64,000 bases of DNA, from contig NZ_JACNMQ010000001.1 in NCBI RefSeq assembly GCF_020622265.1, positions 1,054,001 through 1,118,000 on the forward strand, read 5' to 3'. The position numbers and the translations under genes were made by a program. Of the stretch, positions 6,853 to 14,182 are shown piece by piece. Within the stretch, counting starts at the first letter, position 1. Each line of letters begins with the position of its first letter. Origin of the DNA: Halomonas sp. M20 (GTDB lineage: Bacteria > Pseudomonadota > Gammaproteobacteria > Pseudomonadales > Halomonadaceae). The notes below the pieces were generated by a model. That model saw only the letters and a list, made by a program, of their open reading frames with translations. It did no database searches and was not told the origin of the DNA.

Positions 6853-8052
6853 ATGATGACTGTCCCATCTGAAACTGAAATCCTCATTGTCGGCGCAGGA
6901 CCAACGGGCTTGACGCTCGCCGCTGAACTGGGCCGCCGTGGTATCGACGCCGTGACAGTCGATAAGGCCGCGGAAGGCGCCAACACCTCGCGCGCCGCGG
7001 TCGTGCACGCACGTACGTTGGAGGTGCTGGAACCCTTGGGCGTCGTATCTCAAATGCTGGAGGAAGGCGTCAAGGTCCCAATTTTCCGTATTCGAGATCG
7101 AGATAAAGTTTTAATCACCGTCGATTTCCGGGAGATCCCCAGCGAATACGCTTTCGCGTTGATGTGCCCCCAGGACCGGACGGAGGCCATCCTTCTCAGC
7201 CGTCTACAAGCGTTGGGAGGCAACATTCTGCGACCGGCGGAAGTAACCGGCGCGGACATAAACGAAAACGGCGCGCATGTGCAGATCAAGGCCTATGATT
7301 CAATCCATGAAATTTCCGCCCGCTGGGTGATCGGCTGTGACGGCATGCACAGCAAGATTCGCGAAGCGGCAGGAATCGACTTCAAGGGTGCAACCTACAA
7401 CGAGGGTTTTGTGCTCGCTGATGTCCACATGGACTGGCCGCTCGATCACGAAGAGGTAAGTCTGTTTTTCTCTCCCGATGGCTTGGTCGTTGTGGCGCCA
7501 CTGCCGCAAAATCGATATCGCATTGTGGCAACGGCGGAGGACGCATCCGAGAAACCATCCGTCCCCTACATGCAGGCGTTGCTTGACGCGCGCGGCCCGA
7601 AGGCGAAGCCTGCCCGAATTCTTGATAGTGTTTGGAGTGGTCATTTCAAGGTGCACCATCGTGTGGCGCAGAACTTGCGTAAGGGGCGGGTGCTCCTGTG
7701 CGGTGATGCCGCCCATGTACATAGCCCGGCAGGTGGCCAGGGGATGAATACCGGCATCCAGGACGCAGTCGCGCTCGCCGAAGTCCTCGCCGACGTTGTT
7801 AGCGGCTCCGACGCAGCGCGGCTCGATACATGGGCCGTCGACCGGCACAAAATTGCGGAACGCGTCGTCGCGTTGACTGACCGCGCGACAAAGGTGGCGA
7901 CTCTGCGTTCATCGGTCGGGCAGAGATTGCGCAATGTTGCAATCAGTTTCGCCGGACACATCCCGTCATTCACTCAAAACCTGGGCCGGACTATCGCCGA
8001 ACTCGAAAATCGCTCTAAAGATAAAAAAACAAGGAAAGGGAGTAATCCATGA
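6853..8052 (+). CDS. FAD-dependent class A monooxygenase
   Basis: A flavoprotein of the PheA/TetX/UbiH-like group, expected to hydroxylate an aromatic or polyketide-like compound with NAD(P)H and O2; the substrate is unknown. Of 399 residues, the N-terminal dinucleotide-binding motif is VGAGPTGLTLAAELGRRG (residues ~10-27). The DG motif is GCDGMHSKIRE (~160) and the second FAD motif is GDAAHVHSPAGGQGMNTGIQD (split as GDAAHVHSP and GGQGMNTG, ~285-305). The ATG has AAGGAG well placed. It overlaps the VOC gene by four bases (ATGA), so the two form a unit. Composition is GC-richer than cassettes 1-5. An 18-codon ORF starting MKLSDFRELY at 6752-6808 precedes it and may be a leader or debris. A detoxification or antibiotic-modification role is inference. 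Confidence 0.85.
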   Translation: MMTVPSETEILIVGAGPTGLTLAAELGRRGIDAVTVDKAAEGANTSRAAVVHARTLEVLEPLGVVSQMLEEGVKVPIFRIRDRDKVLITVDFREIPSEYAFALMCPQDRTEAILLSRLQALGGNILRPAEVTGADINENGAHVQIKAYDSIHEISARWVIGCDGMHSKIREAAGIDFKGATYNEGFVLADVHMDWPLDHEEVSLFFSPDGLVVVAPLPQNRYRIVATAEDASEKPSVPYMQALLDARGPKAKPARILDSVWSGHFKVHHRVAQNLRKGRVLLCGDAAHVHSPAGGQGMNTGIQDAVALAEVLADVVSGSDAARLDTWAVDRHKIAERVVALTDRATKVATLRSSVGQRLRNVAISFAGHIPSFTQNLGRTIAELENRSKDKKTRKGSNP

Positions 8053-8468
8053 AAGCTCGAATCACAGTCATTACCCTCGGCGTGGACGACCTAGAAAGGT
8101 CGCTACAGTTCTATCGCGACTTGGAGTTGGAGACTGAAGGCATTATTGGAAAAGAGTTCGAGTATGGAGCTGTAGCATTTTTCAAACTCCAGGCTGGGCT
8201 GAATCTCGCAATTTGGCCTCGCAAAAGCATCGCTCATGATTCTGGTCTAAGTGCAGGGCCACCCGCACCTACCGAGCTAAGCATCGGGCACAATGTCTTG
8301 TCCAAAGCAGAAGTGGATGAGGTTATGGAGCAAGCCAAAAGCGCCGGAGCTGTAATCGTAAAGGCGGCGCACGACACTTTCTGGGGCGGGTACGCCGGCT
8401 ATTTTCAAGACCCCGATCAGCACCTGTCGGAGGTCGTATGGAACCCAGCGTTGTTGGCCGAGGTTTGA
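8049..8468 (+). CDS. VOC-superfamily (glyoxalase/bleomycin-resistance fold) protein
   Basis: A 139-residue protein with two beta-alpha-beta-beta-beta modules: ITVITLGVDDLERSLQFYRDL at the N-terminus and GYFQDPDQHLSEVVWNP at the C-terminus. The latter has the D-P-D-x-H-x-x-E metal-ligand-like end typical of glyoxalase/dioxygenase-fold proteins. Members are lyases, dioxygenases or drug-sequestering proteins and are common integron cargo; the ligand cannot be told from sequence. It is coupled to the monooxygenase by an ATGA overlap, suggesting a two-step or oxidise-and-capture unit. The frame continues without another stop for 45 codons past its TGA (see next entry). Confidence 0.85.
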   Translation: MKARITVITLGVDDLERSLQFYRDLELETEGIIGKEFEYGAVAFFKLQAGLNLAIWPRKSIAHDSGLSAGPPAPTELSIGHNVLSKAEVDEVMEQAKSAGAVIVKAAHDTFWGGYAGYFQDPDQHLSEVVWNPALLAEV

Positions 8469-8606
8469 GGCATAACTCAGGCGTTAGGCGTCACGGCGAA
8501 CACCTACGTGGAGCAGGGTTTATCTCACGTCGGTGATGATCGCTTTCTGGCATTTCGGCTGGTGGAGGAGATGCTGTCCTTGGTCATCGAGACTGCCGAC
8601 GCCTGA
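8469..8606 (+). pseudogene. Remnant coding frame and collapsed attC-like core
   Basis: Directly after the VOC stop, in the same frame, there is open sequence to TGA8606. It reads like the C-terminal end of a real protein (TYVEQGLSHVGDDRFLAF then RLVEEMLSLVIETADA), but it has no start and its family is unrecognised. At 8470-8489 a 20-bp element reads GCATAACTCAGGCGTTAGGC. It has an R''-like GCATAAC and an R'-like GTTAGGC, almost complementary but separated by only six bases, as if an attC had lost its centre. Both suggest cassette decay. Confidence 0.4.
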
Positions 8607-8634
8607 GCGTCATGTTTTTTGAAGAGTTTTTCGC

Positions 8635-9123
8635 ATGAATATTAGAGAAGCACATAGAGAAGACTGGGAATCTATCTGGCCAATCTTCCATGAAATAGTC
8701 AAAGCTGGCGAAACCTATGCTTATGATCCTGCCACAACGATCGATCAGGCAGAGAAAATCTGGCTAGATGCTCCGCGTAAAACGTTTGTATTCGAAGAGA
8801 ATGGGGAGGTTCTTGGCACATATTACGTGAAAACAAATCAAGCCGGGCCGGGCAGTCATGTCTGCAACTGTGGGTATATGGTCGCTTCGAAAGCAAGAGG
8901 GCGGGGTCTTGCAACTACCATGTGCGAGCATTCGCAAAAAGTTGCATCAGAGCTTGGTTACAAGGCTATGCAATTCAATTTTGTAGCCTCAAGTAATGAA
9001 GGAGGCGTTCGTTTGTGGAGTAAGCTCGGATTCGAAATCGTTGGCAGGCTCCCAACGGCTTTTAATCATCCAGTCAAAGGGCTTGTAGATGCACTGGTCA
9101 TGTATAAGTGGCTGCAAACATAA
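8635..9123 (+). CDS. GNAT-family N-acetyltransferase
   Basis: A 162-residue acetyl-CoA-dependent transferase. N-terminus MNIREAHREDWESIWPIF is the usual GNAT start. The acetyl-CoA pyrophosphate-binding loop appears as SKARGRGLATTMCEHS (residues ~83-98), matching the Q/R-x-x-G-x-G/A pattern. The later NEGGVRLWSKLGFEIVGRLP is the conserved C-terminal strand-helix. Close relatives are frequent integron cassettes; targets (small molecule or protein) are unknown. A GTCATGT at 8609-8615 before the gene and ACATAAC just after it are one base short of complementary cassette cores, so this could be a decayed cassette. A full attC stem could not be drawn. Confidence 0.85.
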   Translation: MNIREAHREDWESIWPIFHEIVKAGETYAYDPATTIDQAEKIWLDAPRKTFVFEENGEVLGTYYVKTNQAGPGSHVCNCGYMVASKARGRGLATTMCEHSQKVASELGYKAMQFNFVASSNEGGVRLWSKLGFEIVGRLPTAFNHPVKGLVDALVMYKWLQT

Positions 9124-9200
9124 CAATCTCATGCTGCCACCCTACGGGCTGGAACGGCTCACACTTCGCTTCATCCGCCCCAAAAGCGGCCGTCAGCGCC

Positions 9201-9302
9201 TCAGGGACGACGGTTGTCGTCCACGTCGTCAGCAAGCCAGGCCTTGATTTTGATCCGATCCAGCAGAGTTTCGGGCAAATGGAGTGAGAAAGTCCAAACA
9301 AC
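9201..9302 (-). pseudogene. Remnant of a ribbon-helix-helix (CopG/BrnA-like) antitoxin gene
   Basis: The minus strand encodes a short frame without start, reading TFSLHLPETLLDRIKIKA followed by WLADDVDDNRRP and a stop. The first half matches the conserved N-terminal strand and helix of CopG-type antitoxins (S-L-x-L-P-E-x-L-L-D-x-I-K). KAWLADDV is the usual C-terminal segment of the same family, but the central turn and second helix are missing, consistent with an internal deletion. A perfect 7-bp hairpin (GGACGAC/GTCGTCC) lies at 9205-9222. Confidence 0.35.
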
Positions 9303-9311
9303 ATCCGTATG

Positions 9312-9342
9312 AAAAAAGCGCGCCCCCCAAGGGTCACGCTTT
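9312..9342 (-). terminator. Probable rho-independent terminator of rhlE
   Basis: Read on the minus strand: AAAGCG, then CCC-TTG-GGG inside, then CGCTTT followed by a T run. It lies 37 bp downstream of the rhlE stop. The stem has internal mismatches. Confidence 0.55.
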
Positions 9343-9378
9343 CCATTTCAACCCGGACAATCGCTACCGCGATGACTA

Positions 9379-10704
9379 TCAGGCCTGACGGCTGCGCTGC
9401 GGACGCCGACGGCGGGCCGTCTTGTTCTCATTATTGCCGCGGTTCTCGCCGTTACGCGGGTTGTTAGCGTTGCGATTTTTTGCGCCGTTGTTACCTCCAT
9501 TGCCACCGTTGCCGCGATTATTGTTGCGACCACCGCGACGACCATTCTCGATGGGCTCGGGCTTGGCATTGGGGTCAGGCTCGAAACCGGGTTCGATATG
9601 CTTGGGCAGGTCGCGCTTGATCAGACGCTCGATGCCCCGCAGCAGGCCGTGCTCATCGACACATACCAGTGAAACCGCCTGGCCTTCGCTGCCGGCACGT
9701 CCGGTGCGACCAATGCGATGAACGTAATCTTCCGCCACATTGGGCAGTTCGAAATTGACCACGTGGGGCAATTCGCTGATATCCAGGCCGCGGGCTGCGA
9801 TATCCGTCGCCACCAGCACCTGGAGGCTGCCATCCTTGAAGGCCGCCAGGGCGCGAGTACGGGCCGATTGGCTCTTGTTGCCATGAATCGCCATGGATGG
9901 AATGTCCTGCTTGCCAAGCTGTTCCGCAAGGCGGTTGGCGCCGTGCTTGGTGCGGGTGAAGACCAGCACCTGATACCACTGATGCTGCTTGATCAGATGC
10001 GCCAGCAGGTCCCGCTTCTTCTCACGATCGACACGATAGATGGCTTGGTCGATGCTTTCCGCGGCGGTGTTGCGCCGGGCGACCTCGATGAAGGTGGGGC
10101 TGTCCAGTAGGCCGTTGGCCAACTGCTGAATCTCGTTGGAAAAGGTGGCGGAGAACAGCAGGTTTTGACGCTTGGCGGGCAGCAGGCGCAGCAGCTTCTT
10201 GATGTCATGGATGAAGCCCATGTCGAGCATGCGGTCGGCTTCGTCGAGCACCAGGGTTTCGACCTTGGAAAGATCCACATGGCGCTGCTGGTGCAGGTCG
10301 AGCAATCGTCCCGGGGTGGCAACGAGGACATCAAGCCCGGGACGAATGGCATCTACCTGGGGCTGCTGGCCCACACCGCCGAAGATTACGTGGGAGCGTA
10401 GCTTCAAGTGACGACCGTAATCGGCGACGTTCTCGCCGACCTGAGCCGCCAGTTCGCGAGTCGGGGTCAATACCAAGGCGCGAATCTGACGCGGTTGCGG
10501 GCGGGGGCCATCCGCCAGGCGTTGCAGCAGCGGCAAGGTAAAACCAGCGGTCTTGCCGGTACCGGTCTGGGCGCTGGCCAGTAGATCACCGCCCTTGAGC
10601 ACGGCGGGAATGGCCTTGAGCTGGATCGGGGTAGGGGTGGTATAGCCTTGCTCTTCGACCGCACGTAACAGTTCGGCACGCAGGCCGAGTTCGGAAAAGC
10701 TCAT
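9379..10704 (-). CDS. rhlE: DEAD-box ATP-dependent RNA helicase, RhlE group
   Basis: A 441-residue RNA helicase that unwinds or remodels RNA duplexes, with roles in ribosome maturation or RNA turnover. Motifs in order: Q-motif region (FSELGL, then [14 protein letters not shown]), Walker [29 protein letters not shown] ([13 protein letters not shown]), SAT (LFSATF), then the helicase C domain with [14 protein letters not shown] and HRIGRTGR. The C-terminal tail of about 65 residues is low-complexity, built of Asn/Gly/Arg repeats, typical of RhlE RNA-binding tails. The start SFSELGL and the MGFIHDI box fit RhlE better than DbpA or SrmB. It stands alone, with a 318-bp gap to the next gene upstream; such helicase leaders are often regulatory, but nothing specific was recognised. 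Confidence 0.92.
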   Translation of the reverse strand: MSFSELGLRAELLRAVEEQGYTTPTPIQLKAIPAVLKGGDLLASAQTGTGKTAGFTLPLLQRLADGPRPQPRQIRALVLTPTRELAAQVGENVADYGRHLKLRSHVIFGGVGQQPQVDAIRPGLDVLVATPGRLLDLHQQRHVDLSKVETLVLDEADRMLDMGFIHDIKKLLRLLPAKRQNLLFSATFSNEIQQLANGLLDSPTFIEVARRNTAAESIDQAIYRVDREKKRDLLAHLIKQHQWYQVLVFTRTKHGANRLAEQLGKQDIPSMAIHGNKSQSARTRALAAFKDGSLQVLVATDIAARGLDISELPHVVNFELPNVAEDYVHRIGRTGRAGSEGQAVSLVCVDEHGLLRGIERLIKRDLPKHIEPGFEPDPNAKPEPIENGRRGGRNNNRGNGGNGGNNGAKNRNANNPRNGENRGNNENKTARRRRPQRSRQA

Positions 10705-11022
10705 GCAAACTCCGGGTCAAACGCACCTGCCGCTCACCATTCAAAAGGCGTGCGTCCCGGGCCAATGCGTAAAATAGATAGGAAACAAGATGATTGCGCG
10801 GCGAAGGGACGAAAAAGCCGCGTGAGTAAGATAACAGAAAACGCGAATGAGCGCATCCGGCTGACGTCGCCAGTGTTTGAGGGTTGGCCGAGGTGCCGAT
10901 GCGCTCCCTATCATCCTCCTATAAGAAAAATGCATGCTGGCGATAACACTATGCCTCTACTGGCCATCTTGGTGATGCGTTAGAAATGTTGTATGAGACA
11001 CCACCAAAGAGAGAACGTGGAA

Positions 11023-12183
11023 ATGCAAGTGATGTCGCTGATACTCAACGAGTCACCGCTCACCCTGAATCGGGTCACGCGCTCCGGACTTGAGCCGGTC
11101 AGTCCACTATGGCTGCGCGAACGTACCCAGGACCCGGATCAGTTGGATGGATTGACCTGCCAGCGGCTCTTCGACTCGCACAGGATCGATCCGGGCCTGT
11201 CGCTGACCGCGGCACGCCCCGTGGACGAGACGCGCGCCGAGCTCTCGTTCAGCGATGGCCATGTCGAGGTCTACGATCTGGCGGCTCTGGCTCGGGAGAT
11301 TGAAGGTGATACTCCCTTTCCCGACACTATCGCCTGGGACAGCAGTATTGATCAGGCTGCCCAGCGTTTCGACTGGCTGCAGATGGGGGACAACCAGGCT
11401 TTCCAGCAGGCGTTGACCGCCTACCTACAGCGCGGCTACATCATTCTTGAGGGGGTGCCGACCGATCCCGAGCGCATCCTCGAGGTCGGCAGCCATTTCG
11501 GCTATGTGAAGGAAACCAACTTCGGGCGTTACTTCGAGGTCTATTCCCGTCCTGCCGGCAATGACCTTGCCTATCGCAGCGTGGCGTTGGGCCCGCATAC
11601 CGATAATCCCTATCGAAGCCCGGTACCCGGTATTCAGATGTTGCATTGTCTGATCAACGAAACCAGCGGTGGCCTGTCAACGCTGGCGGACAGCCTCAAG
11701 GTGCTCGAGGCGCTGCGCCACGAGATGCCCGAAGGCTACGAGCTGCTGCGTACCACGCCGGTCCGCTTTCGCTTTATCGATGCTGGCACGGAACTGACCA
11801 CCCGTCGCAGCATGATTCGTACCGACGCCGACGGTACTCCCGTCGGCGTCCACTACAGTCCTCGTCTCGACCAGCTGCCGCACCTGTCGCCGGAAGCCAC
11901 GCGGCTGTTCCATCGGACCCGTCAGCGCCTGGGTGAATTGTTCGCGGACCCTGTCCATGAAATCCGCTTTCAGCTCAACGCGGGTGAGTTGATGCTTTTT
12001 GACAACAGCCGTGTCCTGCATGGTCGGACAGCTTTCGATACTGGAGAGGGGCGTCGTCATCTACAGGGGTGCTATCTGGACAGCGATGGGCCACGGGAGC
12101 GCTATGCCACTACCCTGATCAAGGCGCGCAAACTGGCCAGCGAAGGTACATGGACCAAACAAGCGGAGGAAAGTAACGGATGA
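11023..12183 (+). CDS. tmpA: TmpA-like Fe(II)/2-oxoglutarate oxygenase (TMAEP hydroxylase)
   Basis: A 386-residue member of the gamma-butyrobetaine dioxygenase/TauD superfamily. The N-terminal small domain contains LWLRERTQDPDQLDGLTCQRLFD-type sequence (seen as LWLRERTQDP and LTCQRLFD). The catalytic domain has the iron ligands H-x-D in LGPHTDNPY (residue ~198) and the distal His in VLHGRTAF (~333), with a 2-oxoglutarate-binding Arg shortly after (GEGRRHLQG). The next gene, overlapping by 4 bases, is an HD oxygenase of the PhnZ/TmpB type. That pairing is the signature of the characterised TmpA-TmpB pathway, in which TmpA hydroxylates 2-(trimethylamino)ethylphosphonate at C1. ATG11023 was chosen over ATG10993 for its GAGAGAACGTGGAA upstream. 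The alternative, a carnitine-pathway betaine hydroxylase, is less likely given the partner. Confidence 0.8.
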   Translation: MQVMSLILNESPLTLNRVTRSGLEPVSPLWLRERTQDPDQLDGLTCQRLFDSHRIDPGLSLTAARPVDETRAELSFSDGHVEVYDLAALAREIEGDTPFPDTIAWDSSIDQAAQRFDWLQMGDNQAFQQALTAYLQRGYIILEGVPTDPERILEVGSHFGYVKETNFGRYFEVYSRPAGNDLAYRSVALGPHTDNPYRSPVPGIQMLHCLINETSGGLSTLADSLKVLEALRHEMPEGYELLRTTPVRFRFIDAGTELTTRRSMIRTDADGTPVGVHYSPRLDQLPHLSPEATRLFHRTRQRLGELFADPVHEIRFQLNAGELMLFDNSRVLHGRTAFDTGEGRRHLQGCYLDSDGPRERYATTLIKARKLASEGTWTKQAEESNG

Positions 12184-12779
12184 AGCAAGTGACATTCACT
12201 CAGATGAAGGACGGCACCGCCGAGGATTACCAGTTCCTGGAGCGTCTCGAGGATCAGTTCAATGCCGGGCTGGTCGACCGCCTGATGCAGGCCTTGCGCA
12301 ATCTCGAACATGGTCTGAGCGGCTATCAGGTCAGTCGTCTGGAACACTCACTGCAGTCGGCGGCGCGTGCCGAGGCAGACGGCGGTGATGATGACCTGGT
12401 GGTTGCCGCACTGTTGCATGATCTGGGAGATGAACTGGCGCCCTACAACCACTCTCAGCTGGCTGCCGCCATCATTCGGCCCTACGTGCGTGCCGAGGTC
12501 AGTTGGGTGGTGCATCATCATGGGTTGTTCCAGAAAGTCTACTATGCGCATTTCTTTGGTGAAGACCCGAACGAACGCGAGCGCTACCGTGACCACCCCT
12601 GGTATCAGAAGTGCGTCGATTTTTGTGAGCGCTACGATCAGGCCGCCTTCGATCCGGATTATCCGACGCCACCGCTTGAGCACTTCGAACCGGCTCTGCG
12701 CAGAGTGTTCTCGCGCACTCCTTTCGATCCCGAAGTGGTCGGTGAGGAGCCTGAAGGCAGCGTTGCTGGCCTGGCCTGA
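12180..12779 (+). CDS. tmpB: TmpB/PhnZ-like HD-domain phosphonate oxygenase
   Basis: A 199-residue mixed-valent di-iron oxygenase of the HD superfamily. Characterised TmpB cleaves the C-P bond of (R)-1-hydroxy-2-(trimethylamino)ethylphosphonate to give glycine betaine and phosphate. HD-domain ligands are visible: His in SRLEHSLQSA, the HD pair in VAALLHDLGDEL, His in VVHHHGLFQK, and a later Asp in CERYDQAAFDPDYPTPP-like sequence (CERYDQAAFD). The segment HHHGLFQKVYYAHFFG with ERYRDHPWYQKCVDF is characteristic of this branch rather than of phosphohydrolases. It is translationally coupled to tmpA (ATGA). Glycine betaine as product would serve a halophile both as osmoprotectant and as C/N source; this physiological point is inference. 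Confidence 0.8.
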   Translation: MKQVTFTQMKDGTAEDYQFLERLEDQFNAGLVDRLMQALRNLEHGLSGYQVSRLEHSLQSAARAEADGGDDDLVVAALLHDLGDELAPYNHSQLAAAIIRPYVRAEVSWVVHHHGLFQKVYYAHFFGEDPNERERYRDHPWYQKCVDFCERYDQAAFDPDYPTPPLEHFEPALRRVFSRTPFDPEVVGEEPEGSVAGLA

Positions 12780-12900
12780 CGTCAGAAGCGTGTCGGGCGA
12801 TTGATGTCGCCTGGCCATTGGCGTATAAAAACCGTCAATAGAAGCGGCTCTTGTGTTCCCGGGCCTCAGCCGCCGGGCCGGACCAGTGACGAGGATCTGC

Positions 12901-13863
12901 GTGCCTGCCCAACAAGATACAGCCTTATCGCCCTTTGATCTGGAGGCGCCTCCGTCGCTGCGTGGTCTGATCGCATTCGAAGCCACAGTCAGGCTCGGTT
13001 CGATGACGGCTGCCGCACGCGAACTGCACACGACTCAACCCACCATCTCCCAGCGTATTCGTGCGCTGGAGGAGAGCCTGGGTTGTCCACTGTTCGACCG
13101 CCAGGGCGGTCGCTTATTGCTCAATGCCAGCGGTGAGTCCTTCTATGGGGAGTTGGCGCCGGGACTGTCGCGCCTCTGCGGGGCCATTGGAGTCATCCGT
13201 CGCCGAGCCCGAAAGGCCTCTCCCGTCGTCAGTATCGCCGCCGGCGCCGGCTTTACCCATATGTGGTTGCGCCCGCGCCTGGAACGCCTTGAACAGACCT
13301 TTCCCGACCATTCCTTTCGACTGTTGCCCATTGACCGGGATGAAGCCCCGGAAATGCAGAAGGCCGATATCGCGCTGCGCTTCGGTCCGCCCCATCAAGG
13401 CGATCTTGCCGACACCCTAGTGGTCCCGGAGAAAGCGTTTCCTGTCTGCAGCCCCGAATATGCTCGCCGACATGGTCTGGGCACCAGGCTTGACGCAAAG
13501 GCACTAAAGCGCATTACCCTGCTACATCTGGATGTGCGTGACCCGCGTTGGCTGGATTGGGCCAACTGGTGTCGGCTCGCCGACCTGCCGCTCCCTCCTC
13601 TCGAACAAGCTTTTCCCTACAACAACTTTCCTCTGCTGCTCAATGCTGTCATCAATCATCAGGGCGTTGCGCTGGGTTGGAGCCATGTGATTCAGGACAT
13701 GCTCGACAGCGGCCAACTTGTCGCTTTGGAGCCGCAGGTGACACGCAAGAGCCACGGCTATCGATTGAGTGTGCGGTATCCCCACAGTGCAGTAATCGCT
13801 CCCATCGTCGACTGGTTGGCTCGAGAATTCGCGGGACAGACCCGCGACACGATTCGAATGTGA
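12901..13863 (+). CDS. LysR-type regulator (GcvA-like), likely regulator of tmpAB
   Basis: A 320-residue LysR-type regulator. The helix-turn-helix is LIAFEATVRLGSMTAAAREL then HTTQPTISQRIRALEESLG (residues ~20-65). The rest is a substrate-binding-like sensor, with VPEKAFPVCSPEYARRHG and GVALGWSHVIQDML typical of the GcvA subgroup. GTG12901 has GAGGATCTGC just upstream; an in-frame GTG at 12853 would add 16 unconserved residues. It lies 121 bp after tmpB on the same strand, so a role in controlling tmpAB is likely, with the inducer unknown. Its last codons and stop lie inside the left copy of the 39-bp direct repeat, so its C-terminus may have been altered when the adjacent module arrived. Confidence 0.85.
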   Translation: MPAQQDTALSPFDLEAPPSLRGLIAFEATVRLGSMTAAARELHTTQPTISQRIRALEESLGCPLFDRQGGRLLLNASGESFYGELAPGLSRLCGAIGVIRRRARKASPVVSIAAGAGFTHMWLRPRLERLEQTFPDHSFRLLPIDRDEAPEMQKADIALRFGPPHQGDLADTLVVPEKAFPVCSPEYARRHGLGTRLDAKALKRITLLHLDVRDPRWLDWANWCRLADLPLPPLEQAFPYNNFPLLLNAVINHQGVALGWSHVIQDMLDSGQLVALEPQVTRKSHGYRLSVRYPHSAVIAPIVDWLAREFAGQTRDTIRM

Positions 13864-13877
13864 ACGATTCAGATCAT
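13839..13877 (+). repeat. Left 39-bp imperfect direct repeat
   Basis: Begins GACCCGCGACACGATTCG and ends TTCAGATCAT. It matches 20939-20977 at 35 of 39 positions. It overlaps the last codons and the stop of lysR. A second pair of related blocks (AATAGCTTC and AGAGTAC) lies to its right here but to the left of the other copy. Confidence 0.8.
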
Positions 13878-14182
13878 CCAATTGCTCTAAGAGAGTACGC
13901 GCCTCGCTTTCAATAGCTTCTAAAGCAACTGGGTCAAATGTTGTGCTGGATCGGGCGATCCGGCAACAAAGGGCAGGCAGTGCACGTAGCGCAAATTGAC
14001 AGTGCACTCTATGCCAAACGCTTACCACACATACTGCCTATTGTGTGGGTATCGGTGCTTTTTCCGATCGGATAAAAACCAATAAATGGTAGGTCCACAT
14101 GAGAACGCATTTATCGGGTGTGTTCTAGCGAGTTGTCCATGTGACTAAAAGTAGAAGTAAAACAATAATAAAGGAGAATAAA
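13864..14182. other. 319-bp intergenic region
   Basis: After the repeat, the first ~165 bp read on the minus strand as an open frame with protein-like wording (TTFDPVALEAIESEARTLLE then QLDDLNRS). It enters the lysR gene antisense, so it is at most a gene fragment. The right part (14030-14180) is AT-rich and should contain the permease promoter; AAGGAG at 14171-14176 is its ribosome binding site. No clear operator was seen. Confidence 0.45.

Noticed and set aside
9117-9198. Possible attC after the acetyltransferase (ACATAAC to GTCAGCG)
   Set aside because: The second core deviates from GTTRRRY and the arms do not pair beyond a few bases.
9205-9222. Perfect hairpin GGACGAC/GTCGTCC after the acetyltransferase
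   Set aside because: No T run on either side and no attC cores around it, so neither a terminator nor an attC could be supported.
9621-10401. Several overlapping ORFs on both strands inside rhlE
   Set aside because: They are shadows of the helicase reading frame, which has all DEAD-box motifs.
13522-14028. Minus-strand frame of 168 codons across the end of lysR
   Set aside because: Most of it is antisense to the lysR C-terminal domain. Only the first third lies outside, and it has no ribosome binding site; treated as a possible fragment within the repeat finding.
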